Source: Burkholderia seminalis DSM 23518 (lineage in GTDB: Bacteria; Pseudomonadota; Gammaproteobacteria; Burkholderiales; Burkholderiaceae). From it: a DNA stretch of 64,000 nt. Positions 27,068-34,434 of this stretch are shown here, in pieces; within the stretch, counting starts at the first letter, position 1; each line of letters opens with the position of its first letter. The stretch spans positions 95,655 through 159,654 of the forward strand of contig NZ_CADFDK010000004.1 of assembly GCF_902832885.1 (NCBI RefSeq), written 5' to 3'. The notes beneath the pieces are model-generated. The model ran no database searches. It was not told the DNA's origin and saw only the letters and a list, made by a program, of their open reading frames with translations. Made by a program: the position numbers and the translations under genes.

Positions 27068-27971
27068 GCGGCAGCGACGCCTCGGTTGGCGCGATCGATG
27101 GCTGCTGCGCCTGTCGGGCCGCGGGCTCGAGCGGTTGGCGCTGGCTGTGTGGGTCTTGCGGAGTCTCGGCAGCCCACGCACCCGCTGGGCGGGCCGGTTG
27201 CGCTACGAGTGGGGGCGCGACCACGTCGCGCTCACCCGTGCGCACATCTGGCGGACGATGGCGGCAGGCGAATTCGAGCGCCTGATGGATCGGCGCCTGC
27301 ATGCCGAACGCGCTGCCGGCCGCGATGTCGAATGGCCGGGCCTCGAAGCGGCCACGCAAGCGCTGGCTCGAGCGATCGCCCGGATTCGCGACGAATCGGG
27401 CGGCCGTCCCGTGATCGTGTCGCCGTTTCATTACGTGTCGCAGTTTGCGAACGTGATCGTGATCGATGCGTTGCGCGACGCGCTGCAATTGTCCGAGATC
27501 GCAGTCGTATCGGGCATCGCGCGGGATACGTATGGCGGTTTCGAGTCGACGCTGATGCCGAACGTGCGCGTGTTGCACACCTACGACGAAGTCAATCGCA
27601 ATGCGCTCGGGCTGCGCGTCTTGCACGCGCTGCGACGAAACGGCGTTGCCGTGGTGTTCGCCGATGCGCCGCCGTACCTGATGCAGCGCTTTCCGATGGA
27701 GACGATCGAGGTCGCGATGTTTGGGCGGCCGGCGCGGATTCACCGTGGCGTGTTCAGGATCGGCGCGCGCGCCGGTGCGGTGCTGGTGCCGTTCCATCTC
27801 GAATTTGCGGCTGGCCGGTTCGACCACCGGATCTTCCCCCCGATTGATCTCGAGCAGGCCGACGCGCCGCAACGCGTGTCGGATTGCATCGAGCGCGCGT
27901 GTATCGATGCGTATCCGGACTGGATTCTGGCCGGGCATCCGTCGCAATACGGGTTCGCGCCGCTCAGGTAG
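27057..27971 (+). CDS. LpxL-like lysophospholipid acyltransferase-superfamily protein
   Basis: 304 residues, overlapping the TolC-like gene by 11 bases. The sequence follows the lipid A/LpxL acyltransferase fold: an N-terminal amphipathic segment, then VIVSPFHYVSQFANVIVIDA, then GVAVVFADAPPYLMQRFPME and a FGRPARIHRGVFRIGARAGA block typical of the second conserved motif. However, the catalytic His-x4-Asp/Glu motif reads His-Tyr-Val-Ser-Gln-Phe, so the acid is missing. It may be inactive, use other chemistry, or act as a lipid- or peptide-binding protein. Its position at the end of the export operon suggests a role in peptide modification or immunity; this is an inference. Confidence 0.75.
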   Translation: MADKRQRRLGWRDRWLLRLSGRGLERLALAVWVLRSLGSPRTRWAGRLRYEWGRDHVALTRAHIWRTMAAGEFERLMDRRLHAERAAGRDVEWPGLEAATQALARAIARIRDESGGRPVIVSPFHYVSQFANVIVIDALRDALQLSEIAVVSGIARDTYGGFESTLMPNVRVLHTYDEVNRNALGLRVLHALRRNGVAVVFADAPPYLMQRFPMETIEVAMFGRPARIHRGVFRIGARAGAVLVPFHLEFAAGRFDHRIFPPIDLEQADAPQRVSDCIERACIDAYPDWILAGHPSQYGFAPLR

Positions 27972-27992
27972 GGCGTCGTCGCCGTCTACTCG

Positions 27993-28116
27993 AGCAAGGC
28001 CGCCGCCGCATGGCTGAAGGCGAACCCGCAAGCGCTCGGCAAGTGGCTCGCGGGCGTGACGGCGCTCGACGGCAAGCCGGGTCTGCCTGCCGAAGGCGTA
28101 GCTCGGCGTGCCTTGA
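27993..28116 (+). pseudogene. Degraded 3' end of a choline-binding protein gene (choX remnant)
   Basis: This stretch aligns by eye with the last 40 codons or so of choX (20253-20379): the reading KANPQALGKWLAGVTALDGK matches KANPQALDKWLAGVTTLDGK, and the match continues to the TGA. There are about 15 substitutions and a 2-base deletion near the end that shifts the frame. No start codon, ribosome site or 5' part of the gene is present. It lies 21 bases after the LpxL-like gene. Confidence 0.85.
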
Positions 28117-28214
28117 GCATGACGCGTCGGGCTTTTTGCTGCCCGCGCCGCGAGCCGCCAGACGGTTGCCCGACGATGCGCTAGACTGCTCGATCCCCGA
28201 TCGAGGAGACGGCA

Positions 28215-28343
28215 ATGATCCGTACTGCGCCTGATGCATCCGGATGGCAATACGCGGCCGGCACACGGCCGAACGGCGCGGCCGCTTCGGGCGACACACG
28301 CTGCAACCGGACGATGCAGCGCTTCGGCCATTCATTCGCATGA
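28215..28343 (+). CDS. Possible 42-residue upstream ORF overlapping the channel gene start
   Basis: An ATG with a strong GAGGAG site (28203-28208) opens a 42-codon frame beginning MIRTAPDASGWQY. It ends in a TGA that overlaps the ATG of the TRIC-type channel gene (ATGA). The channel gene itself lacks a ribosome site, so this short frame may exist to couple translation. The peptide resembles nothing I know and has no membrane or signal segment. Confidence 0.35.
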   Translation: MIRTAPDASGWQYAAGTRPNGAAASGDTRCNRTMQRFGHSFA

Positions 28344-28966
28344 AGCGCATCGAGCACATCGTGCTCGCCGCCGACCTCGCGGGCACGGCGGTGTTTGCGA
28401 TCGAGGGCGCCAATGCGGCGATCGGCGCGGGACTCGACCTGTTCGGCGTGATGGTGCTGTCGCTCGTCGTCGCGCTCGGCGGCGGCGTGATCCGCGACCT
28501 GCTGATCGGCGCACGGCCGCCCAGCGCCGTCAGCGACTGGCGCTATCCGGCCCTCGCGTTCGCGTCCGGGCTGGTCGCGTTCGTCTTTCATGCGCGGGTC
28601 GCCGCGTTCTCGCCGTCGCTCCTCACGACGCTCGATGCGGCCGGCCTGGCGTTGTTCGCGGTCGCGGGCGCGGTGAAGGCGCTCGAATTCCGCGTCCATC
28701 CGTTCATCGCGACGCTGATGGGCGCCGTGACCGGATGCGGGGGCGGTGTCGTACGCGATGTGCTGCTCGCGCGGATACCGGTCGTACTGGTTACGGATAT
28801 CTATGCGAGCGCGGCGCTGCTCGGCGCGGTCGTCGTCGTGTCGTGCAGGCGACTCGGGTGTCCGCCCGTCGTGGCGGCCGTGCTCGGCGGCCTTGGCTGT
28901 TTCGCGCTGCGGATGGCGGCGGTGCGCTTCGGCTGGCAACTGCCGAAAATCGCGGCCGGTGCGTAA
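28340..28966 (+). CDS. TRIC/UPF0126-family membrane protein
   Basis: 208 residues with seven membrane helices in two homologous halves, each with the family glycine motif followed by RD: VVALGGGVIRDLLIGARPP (first half) and AVTGCGGGVVRDVLLARIP (second half). Bacterial members of this family form trimeric monovalent-cation channels, and some have been linked to glycine uptake. The start MKRIEHIVLAAD fits the family; no ribosome site precedes it, and translation may depend on the short upstream frame. It is followed by the convergent PACE efflux gene. Confidence 0.87.
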   Translation: MKRIEHIVLAADLAGTAVFAIEGANAAIGAGLDLFGVMVLSLVVALGGGVIRDLLIGARPPSAVSDWRYPALAFASGLVAFVFHARVAAFSPSLLTTLDAAGLALFAVAGAVKALEFRVHPFIATLMGAVTGCGGGVVRDVLLARIPVVLVTDIYASAALLGAVVVVSCRRLGCPPVVAAVLGGLGCFALRMAAVRFGWQLPKIAAGA

Positions 28967-28975
28967 GCGTCCGGC

Positions 28976-29401
28976 TCACGACGCCTTCGTCGCCGCCGGC
29001 ACGTCGAACACGCGATCGAACGCCCACTGGAACACGAACGCGTAGCAGAAGAAGAACGCGAACAACCCGATATCGACGACGAACGCGTCGAACCACGAGA
29101 TGTCGAGCCACCACGACACGACCGGCACGAGCATGAAGATGAGCCCGCCTTCGAATCCGGTCGCATGCAGGAGCCGCCGCCCGAGCGTACGCGACGGCTG
29201 TCGGCGCGACGCTTCCCAGCGCTCGAACAGCGCATTGAAGATCATGTTCCACAGCAGCGCGATCGCCGACATCGTCGCCGACAGCGCGCCCGAATAGACG
29301 AGGTCCTGCCTGAAGATCGCGGCGATCGCGGGCGAGATGCAGGAGATGGCGATCGCTTCGTAGAGCACCGCCTGCGTGATTCTGCGCGGTAGGCCTTGCA
29401 C
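28976..29401 (-). CDS. PACE-family proton-driven biocide efflux protein
   Basis: 141 residues from a GTG with GGAGA upstream. Four membrane helices in two tandem BTP domains are seen. The first repeat has RRITQAVLYEAIAISCISPA and ALLWNMIFNALFERWE; the second has LLHATGFEGGLIFMLVPVVS and CYAFVFQWAFDRVFD. The conserved acidic residue in helix 1 (Glu in LYEA) is present. AceI-type relatives export chlorhexidine, acriflavine and short-chain diamines. The gene is divergent from a LysR regulator, the arrangement found for AceI/AceR pairs. Confidence 0.9.
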   Translation of the reverse strand: MQGLPRRITQAVLYEAIAISCISPAIAAIFRQDLVYSGALSATMSAIALLWNMIFNALFERWEASRRQPSRTLGRRLLHATGFEGGLIFMLVPVVSWWLDISWFDAFVVDIGLFAFFFCYAFVFQWAFDRVFDVPAATKAS

Positions 29402-29505
29402 GGTGTTTCTCCGGTTGGACGGTAATCGTCGGGGCGGTGTGCCGCGACGTCCCGCAAGGCTAGCCGCGTTGCACACCCGCTTCAATTCACCTAATCTCAC
29501 CCGGA

Positions 29506-29520
29506 TTGAATCGAATTCAA
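29506..29520. promoter_or_regulatory. Inverted repeat in the PACE/LysR divergent promoter region
   Basis: TTGAAT and ATTCAA arms separated by 3 bases form a near-palindrome 29 bases before the LysR start; an additional TTCAATT copy lies at 29481. This is a plausible LysR operator by position and symmetry, not proven. Confidence 0.35.
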
Positions 29521-29548
29521 CCCGGCCGTATCCGGCCCGCGAGGCCCC

Positions 29549-30493
29549 GTGTTCTCGAAAATCCCCCTGACCGCATTGCGTGTATTCGAGTCGTCGGCGC
29601 GGCTCGGCACGTTCAAGGCCGCCGCGGACGAACTGTCCGTGACGCCGGCCGCCGTGTCGCATCAGATCAAGTCGCTCGAAAGCCGGCTCGGCGTGCTGCT
29701 GTTCGAGCGCGGCGCGAGCGGCGTACGGCTGACGGAGGAAGGCGCGCAACTGTTTCGCGCGAGCCACGATGCGTTGCTCGCGCTCAGCCGCGGGCTGGAT
29801 GCGTTGCGGCCCGATACCGCCGGCGAGCGCCCGCTCGTGCTGACCACCACGCCCGCCTTCGCGGCGATGTGGCTGATCCCGCGTCTCGGCGCGTTTCGCC
29901 GCATCGATCCGCACCTGCACATCAAGGTCGAGACCGGCAACACGCTCGTCGATCTCGAACGCGAGGCGCGGATCGATCTGGCGATTCGCGCGACGTCGCG
30001 CACGTTTCCCGCGCTGCACGAGATCGCGTTGATCGACGAGTATTTCGGCGCGTTTGCGGCCACCGGCTTCGATGCGCATCGCACCGACGAGCCGCTCGAC
30101 TTGATCGAGACCGTGTGGGATACCCCGCTGCCCGTGTCGGTCGACTGGGCGTCGTGGTGTCGCGCGGCCGGCCGCGAAACGTGGCTCGAACGCGCGGTGT
30201 TTCGCCATTACGACGACGAGCATTACGCGTTGCAGGCCGTGCTGCACGGGCAGGGTGTCGCGTTGCTGAGTTCGGTGCTGGCCGCCGAGCACGTCGAGCG
30301 CGGTGCGCTGATGCCGATCGAGCCTTCGGTGCGGCTCGACGGCGCGCGTTTCGTCGCACTGTGCCGCCCCGGGCGCGAGCGCGAGCCGCAGATCGCTCGG
30401 TTTCTCGACTGGCTCGACGCGGAAATCGCGCAGACGCGCGCGGCGGTCGCGCGGATGGCGCCCGGCGACCGTCGCGTCGTTACCCGAAGCTGA
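29549..30493 (+). CDS. LysR-family transcriptional regulator (GcvA-like)
   Basis: 314 residues, GTG start. The N-terminal winged helix reads PLTALRVFESSARLGTFKAA and VTPAAVSHQIKSLESRLGVL, closest in pattern to GcvA-type LysR proteins; a periplasmic-binding-like effector domain fills residues 95-300. The gene is divergent from the PACE efflux gene and likely regulates it. Its 3' end overlaps the 3' end of the convergent BNR-repeat gene by 14 bases. Confidence 0.9.
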   Translation: MFSKIPLTALRVFESSARLGTFKAAADELSVTPAAVSHQIKSLESRLGVLLFERGASGVRLTEEGAQLFRASHDALLALSRGLDALRPDTAGERPLVLTTTPAFAAMWLIPRLGAFRRIDPHLHIKVETGNTLVDLEREARIDLAIRATSRTFPALHEIALIDEYFGAFAATGFDAHRTDEPLDLIETVWDTPLPVSVDWASWCRAAGRETWLERAVFRHYDDEHYALQAVLHGQGVALLSSVLAAEHVERGALMPIEPSVRLDGARFVALCRPGREREPQIARFLDWLDAEIAQTRAAVARMAPGDRRVVTRS

Positions 30494-31610
30494 CGCAATA
30501 GACCGGCGGCAAATGCGCGGATACCTGGCGCCAGTGGTCGCCGCCGTCGGCGGAGGTCCATAACCCGCCGGTCGTCGACGCCATCGCGAGGCGCATGCCG
30601 GTATCGTCCACCGCGAGCCCGTGCCGGTACACGAGGTCGTAGGCCGGCGCGGCCGGCAATCCGTTCGAGAGGCTTTCGAAACTTTGCCCGCCGTCGCGCG
30701 TGCGCGTGACGACGAGCCGGCCGTTCACCGGAATGCGGCACGCACCCTTCACGGCCGGCACGAACCACGCGGTGTCCGGTTCGCGCGGATGCACGGCCAC
30801 CGCGAAGCCGAAGCTCGACGGTTGCGCGTCGATTCGCCGCCAGTGCTCGGCGCCGTCGGTCGAGCGGAAGATCGCGCAGTGGTGCTGTGTCCACAGCACG
30901 TCCGGATCGGCCGCGCATTGCACGACGCGGTGCGGATCCTGCGCGTTCGGCTCGCCGCGCCGCTCGGGCGGCATGTAGTCGGCTTCCATGCCTTGCGCGG
31001 TCACGCGCCACGTCGCGCCGCCGTCCGCGGTCTGCCAGACGCCGCCGCACGAGATGCCGACCGTCACGTGCCGGCTGTCGCGCGGATCGACCATCACCGA
31101 GTGGATGCCCGGCGCATCGTACCCGCCGCCGCCCCATTCGGCGCGCTCGGGGCGATCCCACAGCGCGCGGTTGAGTACCCACGAATCGCCGTGGTCGTCG
31201 GAGCGGAACAGCCCGCCGGGAATCGTGCCGGCCCACAGCACGCCCGGCTCGTCCGCGCCGCCGGCTTCGAGCGACCAGATCTGCTGAAGCGTCCACGGCG
31301 GCTGCGGCGTGCCGGACGGCTCGTCGTCCGCGTCGCCGGTGCCGGTGGGCACGGCGTCGGCCGGTCGCGGCGGGTAGACGGGGACCGCGCATTCTTCCCA
31401 GTCGGCGGCGCCGGCGCGCAGCCGATGCAGCTTCACGCCGAAGTGGCCGAGGTTGAGCGCCGCATACAGCGTGCCGTCGCGCGGGTCGGCGAGCACCATG
31501 CTGACGGGTTCGCCGATGAAGTGCGGTTCGCCGGGCGTCCAGCCGCCGCCCCCGTCGGGATGCAGGATGAACAGGCCCTTGCGGGTGGCGACGAGCAGTC
31601 GATCGTTCAT
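30480..31610 (-). CDS. BNR/sialidase-like beta-propeller protein
   Basis: 376 residues, cytosolic by lack of a signal. It contains repeated Asp-box motifs characteristic of BNR propellers: RSDDHGDSWV, QTADGGATWRV, RSTDGAEHWRR, RTRDGGQSFES and TSADGGDHWRQ. The usual sialidase catalytic residues cannot be assigned, so an exo-glycosidase activity is not implied. The protein opens MNDRLLVATRKGLFIL, typical of a family often called exo-alpha-sialidase or WD40/YVTN-like. It lies 67 bases downstream of a MoaD/ThiS-like gene on the same strand; the pair probably forms an operon. Confidence 0.82.
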   Translation of the reverse strand: MNDRLLVATRKGLFILHPDGGGGWTPGEPHFIGEPVSMVLADPRDGTLYAALNLGHFGVKLHRLRAGAADWEECAVPVYPPRPADAVPTGTGDADDEPSGTPQPPWTLQQIWSLEAGGADEPGVLWAGTIPGGLFRSDDHGDSWVLNRALWDRPERAEWGGGGYDAPGIHSVMVDPRDSRHVTVGISCGGVWQTADGGATWRVTAQGMEADYMPPERRGEPNAQDPHRVVQCAADPDVLWTQHHCAIFRSTDGAEHWRRIDAQPSSFGFAVAVHPREPDTAWFVPAVKGACRIPVNGRLVVTRTRDGGQSFESLSNGLPAAPAYDLVYRHGLAVDDTGMRLAMASTTGGLWTSADGGDHWRQVSAHLPPVYCVSFG

Positions 31611-31677
31611 GTGCGATGTCTCCTGAGCGGGCGGCCCGGCGTTCGGGCGCCGGGTCCGGTTCGATGCATCCGTCCCT

Positions 31678-31947
31678 TTATCCGCCCGTCAGCGCCTGGA
31701 CGACATACACGCGGCTGGCGTCGTCGAGCACATCGGACAGGCGCTGCCGGTCGCGTATCGGCTGGCCGTCGATGAACACCGACAGATGCTTTCGCAGCGC
31801 ACCCTGGTCGTCGAGGATGTAGCCGCGCAGCCGCGGCTGCTCGCTGAAAACGGTGTCGAACGCTTCGCCGACCGTGCGCGCGTCGAGGTCGCGTTCGGGC
31901 GTTTCGATATGCCGCTGGATCGACGCGGCGAAGAAGAGGTGCGCCAT
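31678..31947 (-). CDS. MoaD/ThiS-family ubiquitin-like sulfur carrier protein
   Basis: 89 residues, starting MAHLFFAASIQRHI and ending ALTGG. The C-terminal Gly-Gly is the hallmark of sulfur-carrier beta-grasp proteins that are activated by adenylation and thiocarboxylation. The core VGEAFDTVFSEQPRLRGYIL and VFIDGQPIRDRQ fit the MoaD/ThiS fold. No MoaE, ThiG, MoeB/ThiF or cysteine-biosynthesis partner is near; its only neighbour is the BNR-repeat protein gene downstream. An upstream in-frame extension to 32043 is less likely. Confidence 0.82.
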   Translation of the reverse strand: MAHLFFAASIQRHIETPERDLDARTVGEAFDTVFSEQPRLRGYILDDQGALRKHLSVFIDGQPIRDRQRLSDVLDDASRVYVVQALTGG

Positions 31948-32067
31948 GGCGGTGGCTGTCAGGAGCCGTGCGGAAGGGACGGTCTGTAGTGTAGGCGATC
32001 CGCAGGAAGCCGAAAGTCGGGGGAGGGGGCGCTGCGCCGGCATGCGCGCGCCGCTTGCGCGCTGGAA

Positions 32068-32757
32068 CTAGACCGGAATCGACCGCCCGCGGATCCGGAT
32101 CCCGAGCCGCACGACGCCGATCACCGCATTCGACAGCCACGTGAGCAGGCGCGGCATGCCGCGCCGGCGGATGTCGAGCAGCAGCACGATGCGCACTGCC
32201 TCGCTGTCGTTCCACACCTCGTGCGTGAACGTGTCGTCCCACAGCAGGAAGCGGCCTTCGTCGAGCCGGTATTCGCGACCGTCGACCTTCAGCACCGCGG
32301 CCGGCGAGCCGTCCGCGCGCTTCGGCATCGACAGCACGAGATAGCCGCGCAGGATGCCGCGAAACGGCCCGCGATGCGGCGGGATGTGCTTGCCGGGCGC
32401 GAGGAACGACAGTGACGCCGACAGCACGTCCGGCGAGGCCGCGACGATCGATGCGATGGTCGGGCAGCGCGCCAGGTTGCGCGGGAATCGCTGGCCGTAC
32501 GCCTGCATGATGAACATCCGCCAGTCGCGTGCGTCGTTGGCCGAGATGTCGTACTGCTCGCGCATGATTTCGTGAAAGCGCGGGATGCGCGGCATGTCGC
32601 GCGCGACGGCGAGCGCTTCGGCCCGGATCGCGGGCCATGCGCGCACGAAACGTTCGGCGTCCGGGAACGTGGCCGTGTCGAGCACCGCGCCGCCATCGAG
32701 ATGGCGGTCGTACAGGGTGCGCAGCAGGCCGGCTGCATAGTCGTAAGCGACGGACAT
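32068..32757 (-). CDS. Aspartyl/asparaginyl beta-hydroxylase family (LpxO/AspH-like) dioxygenase
   Basis: 229 residues. The Fe(II)/2-oxoglutarate dioxygenase core is seen: first iron ligand and 2-oxoglutarate site in APGKHIPPHRGPFRGILRGY, then DEGRFLLWDDTFTHEVWND with the second histidine. A C-terminal hydrophobic helix (LLTWLSNAVIGVVRLGIRI) could anchor it in the membrane, as in LpxO, which hydroxylates lipid A acyl chains. An AspH-type protein substrate is the alternative. It is transcribed alone, upstream of the MoaD-like gene by 120 bases, on the same strand. Confidence 0.87.
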   Translation of the reverse strand: MSVAYDYAAGLLRTLYDRHLDGGAVLDTATFPDAERFVRAWPAIRAEALAVARDMPRIPRFHEIMREQYDISANDARDWRMFIMQAYGQRFPRNLARCPTIASIVAASPDVLSASLSFLAPGKHIPPHRGPFRGILRGYLVLSMPKRADGSPAAVLKVDGREYRLDEGRFLLWDDTFTHEVWNDSEAVRIVLLLDIRRRGMPRLLTWLSNAVIGVVRLGIRIRGRSIPV

Positions 32758-32965
32758 GGTCGATCGGGGTGCGATCCGCAGAAGGTGACGTCAGTCTGCC
32801 CGATCCGCAACGGGCGCTGCGTTACGTCAGGTTACGCCGGCTGACGAATGAATGACAGTTTGACGGACGCCCGTCGCGCGGATCGACCGGCAGGGAATAA
32901 ACGCAGCCCGGCCGTCGTCATACGGGTGTAGCACGTCGTCTCGTTGACTTCTGAAGGAGTGAAAC

Positions 32966-33310
32966 ATGAATACGCATTGGCTGGTGGCCGCCACGGTGGT
33001 GGCGATGTCCGTCGCGGGTGTCGCGACGCAAGCGTCGGCACAGGCGCTGACGCGCGCGCAGGTCACGCAACAACTGATCGACGCGGAACACAACGGGTTG
33101 CGCTTCGTGACCGACACGTCGTATCCGGACGTGAGCCCGCTGTTCCGGCAACAGGCCGAACGGATGCCGCAGCGCCAGGCGAGCACCGCGATCGGCGGCG
33201 ATCCGGCCGTGTCGTCCGAAGCCGGCAGGCCGGCGACGATGCCGTCGCATCCGCGCGCGGCCGCATGCGTCGGCCCCGCGAGTTTCTGCACGATCTATTT
33301 CGGCAGCTGA
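32966..33310 (+). CDS. DUF4148 exported protein
   Basis: 114 residues. A signal peptide (MNTHWLVAATVVAMSVAGVA, cleaved near ASA-QALT) is followed by the DUF4148 core LTRAQVTQQLIDAEHNGLRF. The C-terminal extension contains two cysteines (ACVGPASFCT), which differs from the usual short family members. A strong GAAGGAG site precedes the ATG. The family is abundant in Burkholderia and of unknown function; it often shows stress-dependent expression. A second member follows 68 bases downstream. Confidence 0.85.
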   Translation: MNTHWLVAATVVAMSVAGVATQASAQALTRAQVTQQLIDAEHNGLRFVTDTSYPDVSPLFRQQAERMPQRQASTAIGGDPAVSSEAGRPATMPSHPRAAACVGPASFCTIYFGS

Positions 33311-33378
33311 CGTACCGGCCTGCCTCCGCAGGTCACGCATTCCCCGCGGTTGATCGATACGCAACATCGAAGGAGTTC

Positions 33379-33657
33379 ATGATGAGAACATATATCGCAC
33401 TACTGACGATGATCGGCGCGATCGTCGGTCAGTCGGCATTCGCGCAAGCGGCCGCGCCGCTGACGCGCGCGCAGGTTCGCGACGAACTGATGCGTCTGGA
33501 AGCGGCCGGGTACGACCCGGCGAAGGGCGACGACGGCGAGTATCCGGCGGACATCCAGGCCGCGGAGGCGAAGCTCGCCGAGCAGGATCGCGCGCGAATG
33601 GCGGCGTCCGCCGCGCATGCGCCGGCTCCCGGCATGCCGGTGCAAACCAGCAATTAG
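33379..33657 (+). CDS. DUF4148 exported protein, second copy
   Basis: 92 residues. Signal peptide MMRTYIALLTMIGAIVGQSA, cleaved near FAQA, then the family core LTRAQVRDELMRLEAAGYDP and DDGEYPADIQAAEAKLAEQD. This is the standard DUF4148 length. AAGGAG precedes the ATG. It probably shares a transcript with the DUF4148 gene just upstream. Function unknown; periplasmic location is clear. Confidence 0.88.
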   Translation: MMRTYIALLTMIGAIVGQSAFAQAAAPLTRAQVRDELMRLEAAGYDPAKGDDGEYPADIQAAEAKLAEQDRARMAASAAHAPAPGMPVQTSN

Positions 33658-33837
33658 GTGCCGACGTGATCGTGTGTGAGGTCCGGCCGTCGTGTTCACG
33701 GGGCGGCAAGCCGCATGCCCTTCTGCGCGCCACGCGACGTGGCCGAAGGGCGCCGGTTGTCGTGCCGCCGATTGCACGCCGCTTCGCGCGGCGTCGCGAT
33801 CAGCGGGTCGACCGGCTCCGATGAGCCGGCAGGTCGA

Positions 33838-34365
33838 TCACCAGGGCATCATGCGCTGCACGACCTGGTCGCGCAGCACGAAGCGGTGCAACAGCGCGGC
33901 CGCCACGTGCAGGCAGATGCCGGCGAACAATACCCACGCGAGGACGCCGTGCACGTCGCCCATCGCGTGCCCGAATCCGGAGCCGGCCGCCGACAGCGCC
34001 GGCAACGGAATGACGCCGACCAGCGTCACGGCCCACGCGCGCGACGACGCGTTGATCCAGCCGAGCAGCGGCACCGCGATCAGCAGCGCGTAGAGCGCGC
34101 CATGCGTGGCGCCCGACAGCACGCGCATCGCGGGCGACAGGTCGCTGGCAGGCGGTCGATGCGTCGCGCGCCACAGCACGCGGCACGCCATCGCCGCGAG
34201 CAGTGCCGTGCCGACGATCAGGTGCGCGGCGATCAGGCCGACCGGTTGCGTGTCGCGATGCACGTCGGGCATCGTCCAGCCGATCGCGTATTGCGCGACG
34301 ATCAGCGCCACGATCAGCCAGTGAAGAAAACGGGCGACGGCGTCATAACGGGCGGGTGCGGACAT
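33838..34365 (-). CDS. Cytochrome b561 family membrane protein
   Basis: 175 residues with four membrane helices. Haem-ligand histidines are in RFLHWLIVALIVAQYAIGW (helix 1), AHLIVGTALLAAMACRVLW (helix 2), and DVHGVLAWVLFAGICLHVAA (helices 3-4, two His). It would carry electrons across or along the inner membrane, for example to quinone or superoxide. It lies 69 bases downstream of the histidine kinase gene on the same strand and may be cotranscribed with the two-component system. Confidence 0.9.
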   Translation of the reverse strand: MSAPARYDAVARFLHWLIVALIVAQYAIGWTMPDVHRDTQPVGLIAAHLIVGTALLAAMACRVLWRATHRPPASDLSPAMRVLSGATHGALYALLIAVPLLGWINASSRAWAVTLVGVIPLPALSAAGSGFGHAMGDVHGVLAWVLFAGICLHVAAALLHRFVLRDQVVQRMMPW

Positions 34366-34434
34366 GGAGACTCCGGACGGATGAAAGGGGACACGGTTTT
34401 GGGGGGATTCTACGGTCGAATCCTTAACGAAACG

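Noticed and set aside
20442-28116. Prophage or transposon carrying the peptide cassette
   Set aside because: No integrase, transposase or phage gene and no terminal inverted repeats were seen; only the choX remnant supports an insertion event.
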